From a virus, in IMG/VR virus record IMGVR_UViG_3300006033_000094, positions 1 to 27,227 of that record: 27,227 nt of DNA. One strand, given 5' to 3'. The notes beneath the pieces are model-generated. The model did no database searches and was not told where the DNA came from. It saw nothing but the letters and a program-made list of their open reading frames with translations. Position 1 is the first letter of the stretch, and the number at the start of each line of letters is the position of its first letter. This document shows, piece by piece, positions 16,698 through 22,640 of the stretch. The translations under genes were made by a program, and so were the position numbers.

Positions 16698-17058
16698 TCT
16701 CTACCTCCGTTATAATCACTTCAACTCTTGGGTTCTCCTTGTCGTACAATACCCTTGACCCATCATGCCCCACCACTATTGTGAAGTTATCATCCTCAAT
16801 CACTCCGTACTTTACAAGAATGTCGCAAGTGGCAGCAAGCAGATTGCACAAGTCCACCTTCCTTCTGGTCGGCATATAGTACATACATTGTAGGTTCACT
16901 CTGCTTGAAATCGTTTCGCAATCCGGCATATAGATTTTGCAATCCTTTTCATATTGTTTGTATTGCTTTGATGGAATCAGCATTGCTCTGCCTTTGCACT
17001 GGATAATCTGCGAACTGTTCTTCTTGGTTATCGGGTTTCCGTAGATGGTAAATTCCAT
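16684..17058 (-). CDS. rusA: RusA-family Holliday junction resolvase
   Basis: This 124-residue protein matches RusA. It has a FTIYGNPITKKNS opening, a KQYKQYEKDC helix, and the acidic core RRKVDLCNLLAATCDILVKYGVIEDDN with Asp69, Asp79, Asp89 and Asp90. RusA enzymes are dimeric and cut four-way junctions. They also trim branched phage DNA before packaging. The usual second Asp of the DLDN motif is Cys here (DLCN), a variant also seen in clostridial phage homologues to my knowledge. GGAGG lies 7 bases before the start. The gene overlaps the kinase gene by 31 bases. Confidence 0.85.
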   Translation of the reverse strand: MEFTIYGNPITKKNSSQIIQCKGRAMLIPSKQYKQYEKDCKIYMPDCETISSRVNLQCMYYMPTRRKVDLCNLLAATCDILVKYGVIEDDNFTIVVGHDGSRVLYDKENPRVEVIITEVENGNL

Positions 17059-17552
17059 AAATGTTCCTCCAATTGATTTGCTAGTCCGACGAGATCGCCG
17101 CTCTCTGCTGTTATCACAAGGTCGAATTTGTCGTAATCATCGAGTGCAGTTTCGCTGATGTGCTTCTGCTGTTCCTCTGTAAGTTCTGATTTATACCCTT
17201 CTCTCACAACCTTTAGGGCATAATCGCCAATCAGTTCGTTAGGGAATCTACAATCCGGTATGATGAAAATATCAAATCTGCCCTTTAGAAGTTCGATTTC
17301 CTCTTGCGTTCTCCTTACATGGAACAATGGGTCAATGCTTCTGATGTGTTCTGTACCTAGCCATTGCAGAAACGCTCTTGCTTCTTCGGTCTTTCTTCCG
17401 TCCCATTCAAAGTAGTTTGTGTATATGCTTTTGATGTGTGATGCAAAGCTTGTGATTGCCACTCGGTATCCTCTGCGTTCGTACATTTGTTTTAGGATTT
17501 CTGCTGATACAGACTTGCCATGCCTTGCCTTACCGCTTATTGTTATAATCAT
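17028..17552 (-). CDS. Deoxynucleoside monophosphate kinase
   Basis: This 174-residue P-loop protein resembles phage dNMP kinases of the T4 gp1 group. It has the Walker A loop GKARHGKS at residues 7-14, a SFASHIKSI segment after the second strand, and an IIPDCRFPNEL block that matches the D-x-R-FxNE motif of this family. The end (DDYDKFDLVITAESGDLVGLANQLEE) fits the last strand and helix. It would convert dNMPs from degraded host DNA to dNDPs. Its ATG overlaps the stop of the gene before it (ATGA). Confidence 0.75.
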   Translation of the reverse strand: MIITISGKARHGKSVSAEILKQMYERRGYRVAITSFASHIKSIYTNYFEWDGRKTEEARAFLQWLGTEHIRSIDPLFHVRRTQEEIELLKGRFDIFIIPDCRFPNELIGDYALKVVREGYKSELTEEQQKHISETALDDYDKFDLVITAESGDLVGLANQLEEHLWNLPSTETR

Positions 17553-17752
17553 TTGCTCATCCTTTCTTCCAACAATATCTTAATGGTTTCGATAGTGTTC
17601 ATCCTAATTTTGTATGTGTTGCTTTCTTTGTCATTTGGATTGTGGATATTATGGTACTTCATTCTTGTTATCGATGCGAACTCATCCAGAAGTTCCCATG
17701 CCTCATCCAATCCTTCTGACCTTCCTTTTTCCCAAGCTTCATCAATGTTCAT
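17549..17752 (-). CDS. Small hypothetical protein
   Basis: This is a 67-residue acidic helical protein of unknown function. It has a N-terminal helix (DEAWEKGRSEGLDEAWELLDEF), a loop with HNIHNPNDKES and a second helix ending LLEERMSK. The EAWE...EAWELL repeat is a minor internal similarity. It has AAGGAG upstream, and its first bases overlap the end of the membrane-protein gene. The stop and next start overlap as ATGA. Confidence 0.55.
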   Translation of the reverse strand: MNIDEAWEKGRSEGLDEAWELLDEFASITRMKYHNIHNPNDKESNTYKIRMNTIETIKILLEERMSK

Positions 17753-17949
17753 TTCTTCTCCTTTTCATTTATCCAATATACTCCGAACAGGCACACTGCC
17801 GATATTGCAAATCCGGTCAATGCCATCATGTATCTGCCACTTGTCAAGTATTGCAATCCGTCTAAAGCGAATATCACGAATCCGCTGAACAGTATTACAT
17901 AACCGATAACTGTGACGATCATGTTTAAAAAGTATTTAATCGTTTCCAT
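17749..17949 (-). CDS. Small two-helix membrane protein
   Basis: This 66-residue protein has two hydrophobic segments, MIVTVIGYVILFSGFVIFAL and MMALTGFAISAVCLFGVYWI, with a short polar loop (DGLQYLTSGRY) and the tail NEKEKK. The start at 17949 is chosen because AGGAG lies 5 bases upstream; an earlier in-frame ATG at 17976 has no site. It is an early membrane protein, so it is not in the place of a holin. A superinfection-exclusion role is possible, but nothing beyond the topology supports it. Confidence 0.55.
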   Translation of the reverse strand: METIKYFLNMIVTVIGYVILFSGFVIFALDGLQYLTSGRYMMALTGFAISAVCLFGVYWINEKEKK

Positions 17950-18229
17950 CCTTTCTCCTTTCGAGTTCCTTTTCAATCACGGTCTTTAACTCCACCCAAG
18001 TCTCCACATCGCAACAATCCCCCAAGCCTCCGGCTTCATGCTCGTATTGTATTTCATTTTTAATATTACGCAAGTCTTTAGTCGGCAACACCTTTATATT
18101 CTTTTTAATTCCCTTTGCCACAATGGTAGGCACAAATGTTCTTCTTCCCAATGCGTATCTAAATGCACAAAGCATGATTATTGGCTCAACTATCACTACT
18201 TGAACGGCCTTTGATTCAATTCCTTCCAT
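17936..18229 (-). CDS. Hypothetical phage protein
   Basis: This 97-residue protein has a hydrophobic start (AVQVVIVEPIIMLCAFRYALGRRTFVP), a central basic loop and a charged helical end. The segment FRYALGRRTFVPTIVAKGI followed by DCCDVETWVEL occurs in many unnamed proteins of phages of Bacillota. The ATG at 18229 is one of three that follow the identical GGAGGTGGAGTG junction in this cluster. A GTG codon just upstream is in frame but is part of that junction. Function is unknown. Confidence 0.55.
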   Translation of the reverse strand: MEGIESKAVQVVIVEPIIMLCAFRYALGRRTFVPTIVAKGIKKNIKVLPTKDLRNIKNEIQYEHEAGGLGDCCDVETWVELKTVIEKELERRKDGND

Positions 18230-18432
18230 CACTCCACCTCCAATAACTGCGACACTCTATCCAGGGCATCACTCCACCCTTGATTATATGGATCATATGT
18301 TTCGTGCCTTCCCGATACTCGGTATGGGTGTTCAGCTTCAAGTTTCTCGATTGCCCCAAGTAATTCGCCTTTTGTAAATTTCAGTTCTTCGTCAAATTCT
18401 AAAATTTTAACTATGTCCGAATAAAATGCCAT
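18229..18432 (-). CDS. Hypothetical small phage protein
   Basis: This 67-residue protein is of unknown function. It has two short helices (FTKGELLGAIEKLEAEH and WSDALDRVSQLLEVE) around a loop with YRVSGRHETYDPYNQGW. Its last codons (GAG GTG GAG TGA) are the ribosome binding site and start overlap of the next gene. It starts itself with the same junction at 18430-18444. Confidence 0.55.
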   Translation of the reverse strand: MAFYSDIVKILEFDEELKFTKGELLGAIEKLEAEHPYRVSGRHETYDPYNQGWSDALDRVSQLLEVE

Positions 18433-18653
18433 CACTCCACCTCCCCAAAATCAATATTATCTGGTCTAAAAACCCTTCTCATCGTTCCGTTGCTTATATG
18501 CACATCGCAGTAATGAGCATCTCCTTCTCCCGCTGGTGGATGGTATTCAATCTTCGTGACAATGCAACCACCACCTGTGTCTTTATTTAAATACCAGTTT
18601 TCACATTCTCCGTTAGCATATTCTTTATACGTCTGGTAAACCGTCCTATTCAT
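18432..18653 (-). CDS. Hypothetical small phage protein
   Basis: This 73-residue protein has an aromatic N-terminus (NRTVYQTYKEYANGECENWYL), a Gly-rich turn (DTGGGC) and beta strands (CIVTKIEYHPP, HYCDVHISNGTMRRVF). It ends EVE in the shared junction. The start at 18653 is fixed by GGAGGTGGAGTGATG. An upstream ATG at 18707 would give 18 more residues but has no site and would lie deep in the neighbouring gene. No family is recognised. Confidence 0.55.
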   Translation of the reverse strand: MNRTVYQTYKEYANGECENWYLNKDTGGGCIVTKIEYHPPAGEGDAHYCDVHISNGTMRRVFRPDNIDFGEVE

Positions 18654-18865
18654 CACTCCACCTCCATCTGCATGGTGTTGGTTATTGTAATATTTTTCAA
18701 CCCGCATTCATGCTTGATGCTCTCTTCTACATCCAAAATTTCCACAATGGTGTTTAACTCTCTCGCCCTTTTTACATAGCAGGACCCAACTCCCCTGCTA
18801 AATCGTTTGCTGTAAACATATGTAACCCTATAAAAGTAAATTCTTTCTCCGATATTCTCTTTCAT
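18653..18865 (-). CDS. Hypothetical small phage protein
   Basis: This 70-residue protein has a beta-rich start (IYFYRVTYVYSKRFSRGVGSCYV) and a second half ending NITITNTMQMEVE. Its last codons form the repeated junction. GGAGGTGTGAT, made by the end of the YopX-like gene, lies upstream of the ATG. No function can be assigned. Confidence 0.5.
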   Translation of the reverse strand: MKENIGERIYFYRVTYVYSKRFSRGVGSCYVKRARELNTIVEILDVEESIKHECGLKNITITNTMQMEVE

Positions 18866-18866
18866 A

Positions 18867-19286
18867 TCACACCTCCATCAGTTCTGGATTGTCAAACTCA
18901 TTTCCGATGATTTCAGAATGTTTGGCAATCGCCCAATTAAACGCATCCCCTTCTTCGTTCTTGTCGAACCACATCCACATTCCCTCTTGCGTGTCGTAGT
19001 AGATAAGAAACGGCTCATTGTCCACTAAAGGATTTGTTATGTTTAGCAGTACATCCCCCTCGTAAATCTCCTTGCCATGCCTATCCACCAGACCCGTCCA
19101 TTGACCGACCGATTCGGGGAGGACTGCATACTGCTCTAAACTGTGATAACCATCGTTTGCGAAAGTTCGGCAAGTATCTATAACAATTCTTGGTTCTGCA
19201 TCTATTGCTTGAAATTTTTCAAGAGGATACCCATATGCCCAACCCTCGCCATCCAACCGCTTTCCTCGGAATTTAATCGTTCTCAT
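18867..19286 (-). CDS. YopX family protein
   Basis: This 139-residue protein starts RTIKFRGKRLDGEGWAYGYPLE and contains YAVLPESVGQWTGLVDRHGKEIYEGDVLL. These are the two hallmark blocks of the YopX family (PF09643), small beta-rich phage proteins first named in Bacillus phage SPbeta. Their biochemical role is unknown. The C-terminal part has WMWFDKNEEGDAFNWAIAKHSEIIGN, also usual. The ATG overlaps the preceding gene, whose end supplies GGAGG. Confidence 0.8.
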   Translation of the reverse strand: MRTIKFRGKRLDGEGWAYGYPLEKFQAIDAEPRIVIDTCRTFANDGYHSLEQYAVLPESVGQWTGLVDRHGKEIYEGDVLLNITNPLVDNEPFLIYYDTQEGMWMWFDKNEEGDAFNWAIAKHSEIIGNEFDNPELMEV

Positions 19287-19459
19287 TGGCTACCTCCACC
19301 CAAACAGGATAATGCGTGAACAATACAGCATTCATTTGCGTCATCCCACCAAGCACACTCCTTTTCTAAACAATAGACCAACCCATTCTTGGCAGACAGT
19401 CTCATATCAGAAGTATGGCTATTGTTGGTATTTAATATCGGACACATTTTATACTCCAT
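19283..19459 (-). CDS. Small Cys-rich protein
   Basis: This 58-residue protein has five or six Cys (MCPIL, YCLEKECAWWDDANECCIV), arranged as in small unnamed phage proteins that probably bind zinc. ATG 19459 is chosen because GGAGGTAGTG precedes it. A longer in-frame reading from 19576 would start inside the membrane-protein gene. The gene ends GGGSQ, where GGAGGTAGCCA becomes the site of the YopX-like gene. Confidence 0.6.
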   Translation of the reverse strand: MEYKMCPILNTNNSHTSDMRLSAKNGLVYCLEKECAWWDDANECCIVHALSCLGGGSQ

Positions 19460-19461
19460 CA

Positions 19462-19656
19462 CTACCTCCATATATCTTCTAAATACCACAACATTGCTAC
19501 AGGCAGTGGGTAAAGTAAGAATAAAAGCCAAAACCACCAGGTGTATGTCGTGCAGAGATACAATATGAATACCCAACCAGTCAAGACCGTGAGAAAACAG
19601 AGAAGTCCTAGTGTTATCATAAATGCTCGTTTGTAGACTTCTTTGATATATTTCAT
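19462..19656 (-). CDS. Small membrane protein
   Basis: This 64-residue protein has two hydrophobic segments, AFMITLGLLCFLTVLTGWVF and TWWFWLLFLLYPLPVAMLWY, with a short connector, and a basic start (MKYIKEVYKR). ATG 19656 follows GGAGGTAGTG; the longer reading from 19728 overlaps the small zinc-ribbon gene and lacks a site. It is an early membrane protein of unknown role. Confidence 0.6.
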   Translation of the reverse strand: MKYIKEVYKRAFMITLGLLCFLTVLTGWVFILYLCTTYTWWFWLLFLLYPLPVAMLWYLEDIWR

Positions 19657-19681
19657 CACTACCTCCTCGCCCAATAGGGCA

Positions 19682-19858
19682 CTACTTTTTCCCGAAATAT
19701 TCTGCTTGTGTTTCTCGGTTTGGGTCATCCCTAAAGTCAGTTGTACTTGAGCCTGTCGTAGTTTTGGTGGTATAGCATGGACACTGCATTGTTGATGGGG
19801 AATTTACTCTACCACATAAGGGGCATAACCAACCTTGCGTTACAAATGGTGTGTTCAT
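19682..19858 (-). CDS. Small zinc-ribbon protein
   Basis: This 58-residue protein was found by direct reading. It begins MNTPFVTQGWLCPLCGRVNS and has CPC a few residues later, so Cys-x2-Cys and Cys-x-Cys could hold one zinc. The tail is Thr-rich, then acidic (TDFRDDPNRETQAEYFGKK). Similar short proteins with WxCPxCGRVNAP at the start are frequent in phages. The ribosome binding site is weak (AATGAG), but the gene lies after one of the six CCCGAATGG motifs, as its neighbours do. Confidence 0.6.
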   Translation of the reverse strand: MNTPFVTQGWLCPLCGRVNSPSTMQCPCYTTKTTTGSSTTDFRDDPNRETQAEYFGKK

Positions 19859-19876
19859 CGTTCATTCTCATTTCGC

Positions 19877-19885
19877 CCATTCGGG
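19877..19885 (-). repeat. Intergenic CCCGAATGG motif, copy 1
   Basis: Read on the minus strand, the core CCCGAATGG is followed by GCGAAATGAG, upstream of the small zinc-ribbon gene at 19858. It is the most leftward of six copies. The flanks read TACCCGAATGGGCGAAA. Confidence 0.75.
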
Positions 19886-19902
19886 TATTGATAATTATTG
19901 CG

Positions 19903-20046
19903 TTACCATTTCAAATATTTTAAAAATCTTTTTGTAGCAGTGCAGTTTTCTTGGTCCTTTTTAGAACACCTTCCCGTATTTTTAATTGCTTTGCTGCATT
20001 GTGATTTACTAATAAAACAATATTTGTATGGTGCTTTTGGTATCAT
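19903..20046 (-). CDS. Very small Cys-rich protein
   Basis: This 47-residue basic protein was found by direct reading. It starts MIPKAPYKYC and has four Cys at residues 10, 17, 27 and 35, with many Lys. The spacing (six, nine and seven residues between them) would allow one metal site. GAGAGGTG lies 5 bases before the ATG. The plus strand also has an open frame here, but without a ribosome binding site and against the operon. Function is unknown. Confidence 0.55.
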   Translation of the reverse strand: MIPKAPYKYCFISKSQCSKAIKNTGRCSKKDQENCTATKRFLKYLKW

Positions 20047-20074
20047 TTTTTCACCTCTCAATAGATTGTTTCTC

Positions 20075-20083
20075 CCATTCGGG
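20075..20083 (-). repeat. Intergenic CCCGAATGG motif, copy 2
   Basis: The core is flanked as ATGCCCGAATGGGAGAAAC on the minus strand. It begins a few bases after the TGA of the gene at 20089-20292 and lies 28 bases before the ATG at 20046. Confidence 0.75.
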
Positions 20084-20088
20084 CATTA

Positions 20089-20292
20089 TCAAATATAGAC
20101 CACCAAGGGCTCGGTAATAACTTTCAGATTCTCCGATGGTTTTTTAACCCTCTTGTTGCCAAATAGTGTAGAGACATCTGCCCAACTCTTGTCTTTTGCA
20201 ACCCTTTTGATGATTCCCGTGTTCGCCAGAGTTGGTTCGTTTTCCCAATCCGCTTTGAATTGTACCATCGCACCTCGTTTTATTTCACTCAT
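20089..20292 (-). CDS. Hypothetical small basic protein
   Basis: This 67-residue protein has a pattern of short beta strands (KRGAMVQFKADWENEP, NTGIIKRVAKDKSWADVS, ENLKVITEPLVVYI) that recalls small SH3- or KOW-like folds; that is only an impression. AAGGAGAG lies upstream, within the third CCCGAATGG copy region. No function can be given. Confidence 0.55.
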   Translation of the reverse strand: MSEIKRGAMVQFKADWENEPTLANTGIIKRVAKDKSWADVSTLFGNKRVKKPSENLKVITEPLVVYI

Positions 20293-20308
20293 GGCTCTCT
20301 CCTTTCGC

Positions 20309-20317
20309 CCATTCGGG
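20309..20317 (-). repeat. Intergenic CCCGAATGG motif, copy 3
   Basis: On the minus strand it reads ATGCCCGAATGGGCGAAAGG and runs on into AGAGAG before the ATG at 20292. This copy can form a 4-bp GCCC/GGGC stem with a GAAT loop. Confidence 0.8.
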
Positions 20318-20319
20318 CA

Positions 20320-20484
20320 TTAAGTATACAAAGGGATTTCTTCTATTCTGTAGACTCCAGAGCCGTTGTAATAACGTCCAGCCATCCTGGATTTAATATA
20401 TTCCTCCGCTTTTTCTCTCGTTTCGGTCACGACACATAAAGTTTTCGTTCTATCGATGACCCAATACATACATACTACAAACAT
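20320..20484 (-). CDS. Hypothetical small protein
   Basis: This 54-residue protein starts MFVVCMYWVIDRTKTLCVV and continues with a helix (TREKAEEYIKSRMAG) and a short strand (SGVYRIEEIPLY). That strand-helix-strand arrangement is common in tiny phage proteins that carry a modified-sequence-like fold, but the role is unknown. ATG 20484 is chosen for GGAGG 8 bases upstream; the longer reading from 20556 overlaps the methyltransferase gene. Confidence 0.5.
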   Translation of the reverse strand: MFVVCMYWVIDRTKTLCVVTETREKAEEYIKSRMAGRYYNGSGVYRIEEIPLYT

Positions 20485-20501
20485 TCTCAAAACCTCCTCG
20501 T

Positions 20502-20510
20502 CCATTCGGG
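20502..20510 (-). repeat. Intergenic CCCGAATGG motif, copy 4
   Basis: The minus strand reads AACACCCGAATGGACGAGGAGG. The core is intact, but the flanking bases that would form a stem in other copies are changed. GGAGG of the gene at 20484 follows directly. Confidence 0.7.
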
Positions 20511-20519
20511 TGTTAGTAA

Positions 20520-21302
20520 TCACTCTGTTAATAATCTTTGTTCTGCAATTTGGCAATATTCTTCACTTAATTCAAAACCTATGTACTGCCGATTGTTTAA
20601 GATAGCCATCTTCGCTGTCGTACCACTCCCCATAAAGGGGTCAAGCACTATATCTCCCTCATTGCTCCACGAAATAATGTGGTCGCTGGCAAGTTTTTCA
20701 GGAAAGATCGCAGGGTGCCCATAGGCGATTTTATCGGGCGATGATTTCATGTATCCTGTCGAAAACCTCCATATGTTGAATCGGGACCCGTACTCTTTGA
20801 GCAGATTACCTTTTCTTCTCCCTATCAATGACCCATCCGATTGCCTTTCTTTGCCTTTAATTTTCTTGTTTCCGTCATACCATTTATTTTTACGATCTTT
20901 TATAATGTTTACAGATTTAGGTTTGCCTTTACTGAACACGAACATATACTCAAATACTTGGCTATATCGATTTGTTTCAGGAAAGGATATGCTGTCCTTT
21001 TCGTAAATCATCGTATCGTGGAGGTTAAACCCAACTTCTTTAAAGAATAGTGCTTGCTTAAAAGATGTGCCAGTTTCCGAACCTTTAATGGTTTTATCAC
21101 CTACAATCCAGACCACAACCCCACCAACTTTTGTTACTCGGTACAGCTGTCTTGCCACTTCTTCGAAGTCCCATGAAAATCCATTGTAGTTTCGGAGATC
21201 ATCATACGGTGGCGAAGTGACCGTCAAGTCAATGCTATTATCTTCAAGCAACTTCATACCTTTTAGGCAGTCCATGTTATATATTTTGTTTACCTCAAGC
21301 AT
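20520..21302 (-). CDS. DNA methyltransferase, beta class, probably N4-cytosine
   Basis: This 260-residue enzyme has motif IV TSPPYDDL at residues 29-36 ahead of motif I DPFMGSGTT at 221-229. That is the order of beta-class amino methyltransferases. The SPPY form of motif IV is more usual for N4-cytosine enzymes, while N6-adenine enzymes often have DPPY. Between them lies a Lys-rich insert (about residues 126-175) that may recognise the target. ATG 21302 follows AAGGAGAGAGG; an upstream ATG at 21338 lies in the previous gene. No restriction enzyme gene is adjacent, so it is probably an orphan enzyme for protection from host restriction or for regulation. Confidence 0.85.
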   Translation of the reverse strand: MLEVNKIYNMDCLKGMKLLEDNSIDLTVTSPPYDDLRNYNGFSWDFEEVARQLYRVTKVGGVVVWIVGDKTIKGSETGTSFKQALFFKEVGFNLHDTMIYEKDSISFPETNRYSQVFEYMFVFSKGKPKSVNIIKDRKNKWYDGNKKIKGKERQSDGSLIGRRKGNLLKEYGSRFNIWRFSTGYMKSSPDKIAYGHPAIFPEKLASDHIISWSNEGDIVLDPFMGSGTTAKMAILNNRQYIGFELSEEYCQIAEQRLLTE

Positions 21303-21319
21303 CCTCTCTCTCCTTTCGC

Positions 21320-21328
21320 CCATTCGGG
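21320..21328 (-). repeat. Intergenic CCCGAATGG motif, copy 5
   Basis: The minus strand reads ATACCCGAATGGGCGAAAGG, followed by AGAGAGG and the methyltransferase ATG at 21302. The match to copy 3 is almost complete over 23 bases. Confidence 0.8.
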
Positions 21329-21334
21329 TATTGT

Positions 21335-21628
21335 TCATTTATTTGTCAACTTCTTTCCGCACTTTGGACAGTAGTCGGCTATTGACGAAACTATCATGTG
21401 GTCTACCACAAGGTTATTCCCTTCGTGGTCAACCAGAGTACATTCCGTGCGGGCATATCCATCTGTACGGTTACACCAATCGCAACCTTTCTCATCCCTG
21501 TCCTCGTAATCAGCAAGTTTGCTTACTGAACGCCCTGTGTGCTGTTCATTAAGTTCTTCATCGTCATATCGTGTGCAAAAGGGTGTAACCCATCGATTAT
21601 GTTTGTTTTTCTTTGTCAATCTTTCCAT
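21335..21628 (-). CDS. Small zinc-binding protein
   Basis: This 97-residue protein has CDWCNR in the middle and CPKCGKKL at the C-terminus, two Cys pairs that together can bind one zinc. The N-terminal part (MERLTKKNKHNRWVT, then EEHTGRS-like SVSKLADYED) is typical of small phage proteins in which SKLADYED follows a cofactor-free helix. AAGGAG lies upstream. Function is unknown. Confidence 0.65.
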   Translation of the reverse strand: MERLTKKNKHNRWVTPFCTRYDDEELNEQHTGRSVSKLADYEDRDEKGCDWCNRTDGYARTECTLVDHEGNNLVVDHMIVSSIADYCPKCGKKLTNK

Positions 21629-21644
21629 TTTATTCTCCTTTCGC

Positions 21645-21653
21645 CCATTCGGG
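21645..21653 (-). repeat. Intergenic CCCGAATGG motif, copy 6
   Basis: The minus strand reads ATGCCCGAATGGGCGAAAGG, followed by AGAATAAA and the ATG at 21628. It lies in a 111-base gap with no supported gene. A possible 15-codon frame over it was not called. Confidence 0.8.
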
Positions 21654-21700
21654 CATAACTAAAAGTATAAGTTGCATTATGACCGTCTAAAATGCTACTT

Positions 21701-21715
21701 CACCCCTATCGGGTG
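21701..21715. other. Small hairpin in the 21629-21739 gap
   Basis: CACCC (21701-21705) pairs with GGGTG (21711-21715) around a CTATC loop. It lies 24 bases after the stop of the four-module zinc protein and ahead of copy 6 of the CCCGAATGG motif. It could be a weak terminator or a processing site. No T-run is present. Confidence 0.4.
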
Positions 21716-21739
21716 CGATCTTGTATCATGTTTTGCGGT

Positions 21740-22396
21740 TTATACCTTATCGGGTATTGCCCATCTTGGCAGTTCCACTCGGGCATATAAATCAATCGTT
21801 TCACTTCTTTGCAAGTCCTCATAGTGCTTTCCGGATTGCCTTGCCATTCTTTCCTTCTCGTCAATCTTTGACGGTCTGCCCATGTATGGCTCTAGAAAAT
21901 CCGTCCATTCAATCGTTGGTGATTTTTCTTTGTGGAATTTTTTCGTGCATCCTTTTGAGCAGCACTTAGACCGGTTCGTTTTAGGCTTGAATACCTTGCC
22001 ACAGATCGCACATTTTGTTTCCGGATAGTCCACATGTTCCTTTATTACGGTTGCCCTGCTCACACATTTCTTTGAGCAAAATACTTTCTTCGGATTCCCA
22101 ATGAAATTCTCTCCACAAATCGGGCAAGTCTTTTCTTTCGGAAGTTTTTTCTTGTAGTAGACAACCTTCCTTGCTTTTTCTCTGCAATCTTCCGAACACA
22201 TCTTTTCTTTGCCGGTCTGCATGAACTTCTTCCCACAATACGCACACTCTTTTTCTCTTGGTTGCTTTTTAGCTTTGATCTTTTCGTATGCTCGTTCTTG
22301 CCTTTCCTTCACGCCGACCCATCGGCACTGTTCGGAGCAATACCTAGCAGAATGTTTCTTGGCTTCAAACTCTTTTCCGCAAATCTTACAAATCAT
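21740..22396 (-). CDS. Protein with four tandem zinc-binding modules
   Basis: This 218-residue protein has four copies of a CxxCG...CSxxC module. Cys pairs lie at residues 3/6 with 20/24, 51/54 with 67/71, 91/94 with 107/111, and 129/132 with 146/150. Each has the form C-x2-C-G-x-x-F, 12-13 residues, then C-S-x2-C. The linkers are Lys/Glu-rich. The last 60 residues (GRPSKIDEKERMARQSGKHYEDLQRSETID) look like a separate helical domain, with VELPRWAIPDKV at the end. Treble-clef or FCS-like fingers of this kind bind nucleic acid or proteins. It is not a known enzyme; a transcription-regulator role is possible. Confidence 0.7.
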   Translation of the reverse strand: MICKICGKEFEAKKHSARYCSEQCRWVGVKERQERAYEKIKAKKQPREKECAYCGKKFMQTGKEKMCSEDCREKARKVVYYKKKLPKEKTCPICGENFIGNPKKVFCSKKCVSRATVIKEHVDYPETKCAICGKVFKPKTNRSKCCSKGCTKKFHKEKSPTIEWTDFLEPYMGRPSKIDEKERMARQSGKHYEDLQRSETIDLYARVELPRWAIPDKV

Positions 22397-22397
22397 T

Positions 22398-22631
22398 TTA
22401 CACCTCTATTCCGGTCTGCTTTTCAATGATCGCTTTTAAATCTTCCCTTGTGACATAATCGCCAAGCAATCTACTTGCAGCGGTTACCTCCGCCATGAAC
22501 TTCTCAAGGTCTTTTGCATCGAACTTATACCTATCGGAAAGGGTAGCAAGTACGATATACAAGACATTTTCCGTTGCTTTCTTGCTGGTCATTTCGGTTA
22601 TCTGCTTGACCATCTTATATGTATAGTTCAT
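22398..22631 (-). CDS. Hypothetical helical protein
   Basis: This 77-residue protein is predicted to be helical throughout (KMVKQITEMTSKKATENVLY, DLEKFMAEVTAASRLLGDYV, REDLKAIIEKQTG). It resembles short unnamed proteins found next to SSB or recombination genes of phages. AGAGG lies 6 bases before the ATG. Its end provides GAGGTG for the zinc protein's start. Confidence 0.55.
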   Translation of the reverse strand: MNYTYKMVKQITEMTSKKATENVLYIVLATLSDRYKFDAKDLEKFMAEVTAASRLLGDYVTREDLKAIIEKQTGIEV

Positions 22632-22640
22632 TTTTAGCCT

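Noticed and set aside
19898-20098. 66-codon plus-strand frame in the gap between small genes
   Set aside because: It opposes the operon and has no ribosome binding site. The minus strand holds a 47-codon gene with GAGAGGTG upstream.
21344-21360. TTGACA on the minus strand before the methyltransferase gene
   Set aside because: The -10 place 17 bases on reads CGAATG, part of the repeated motif, not a promoter box.
19871-21655. CRISPR array made of the CCCGAATGG copies
   Set aside because: Spacing is irregular, from about 190 to 810 bases, and the intervals are whole genes. The copies are gene-junction elements.
21629-21680. 15-codon minus-strand frame reading through copy 6 of the motif
   Set aside because: It has no good ribosome binding site and is too short to support; the motif itself explains the conservation.
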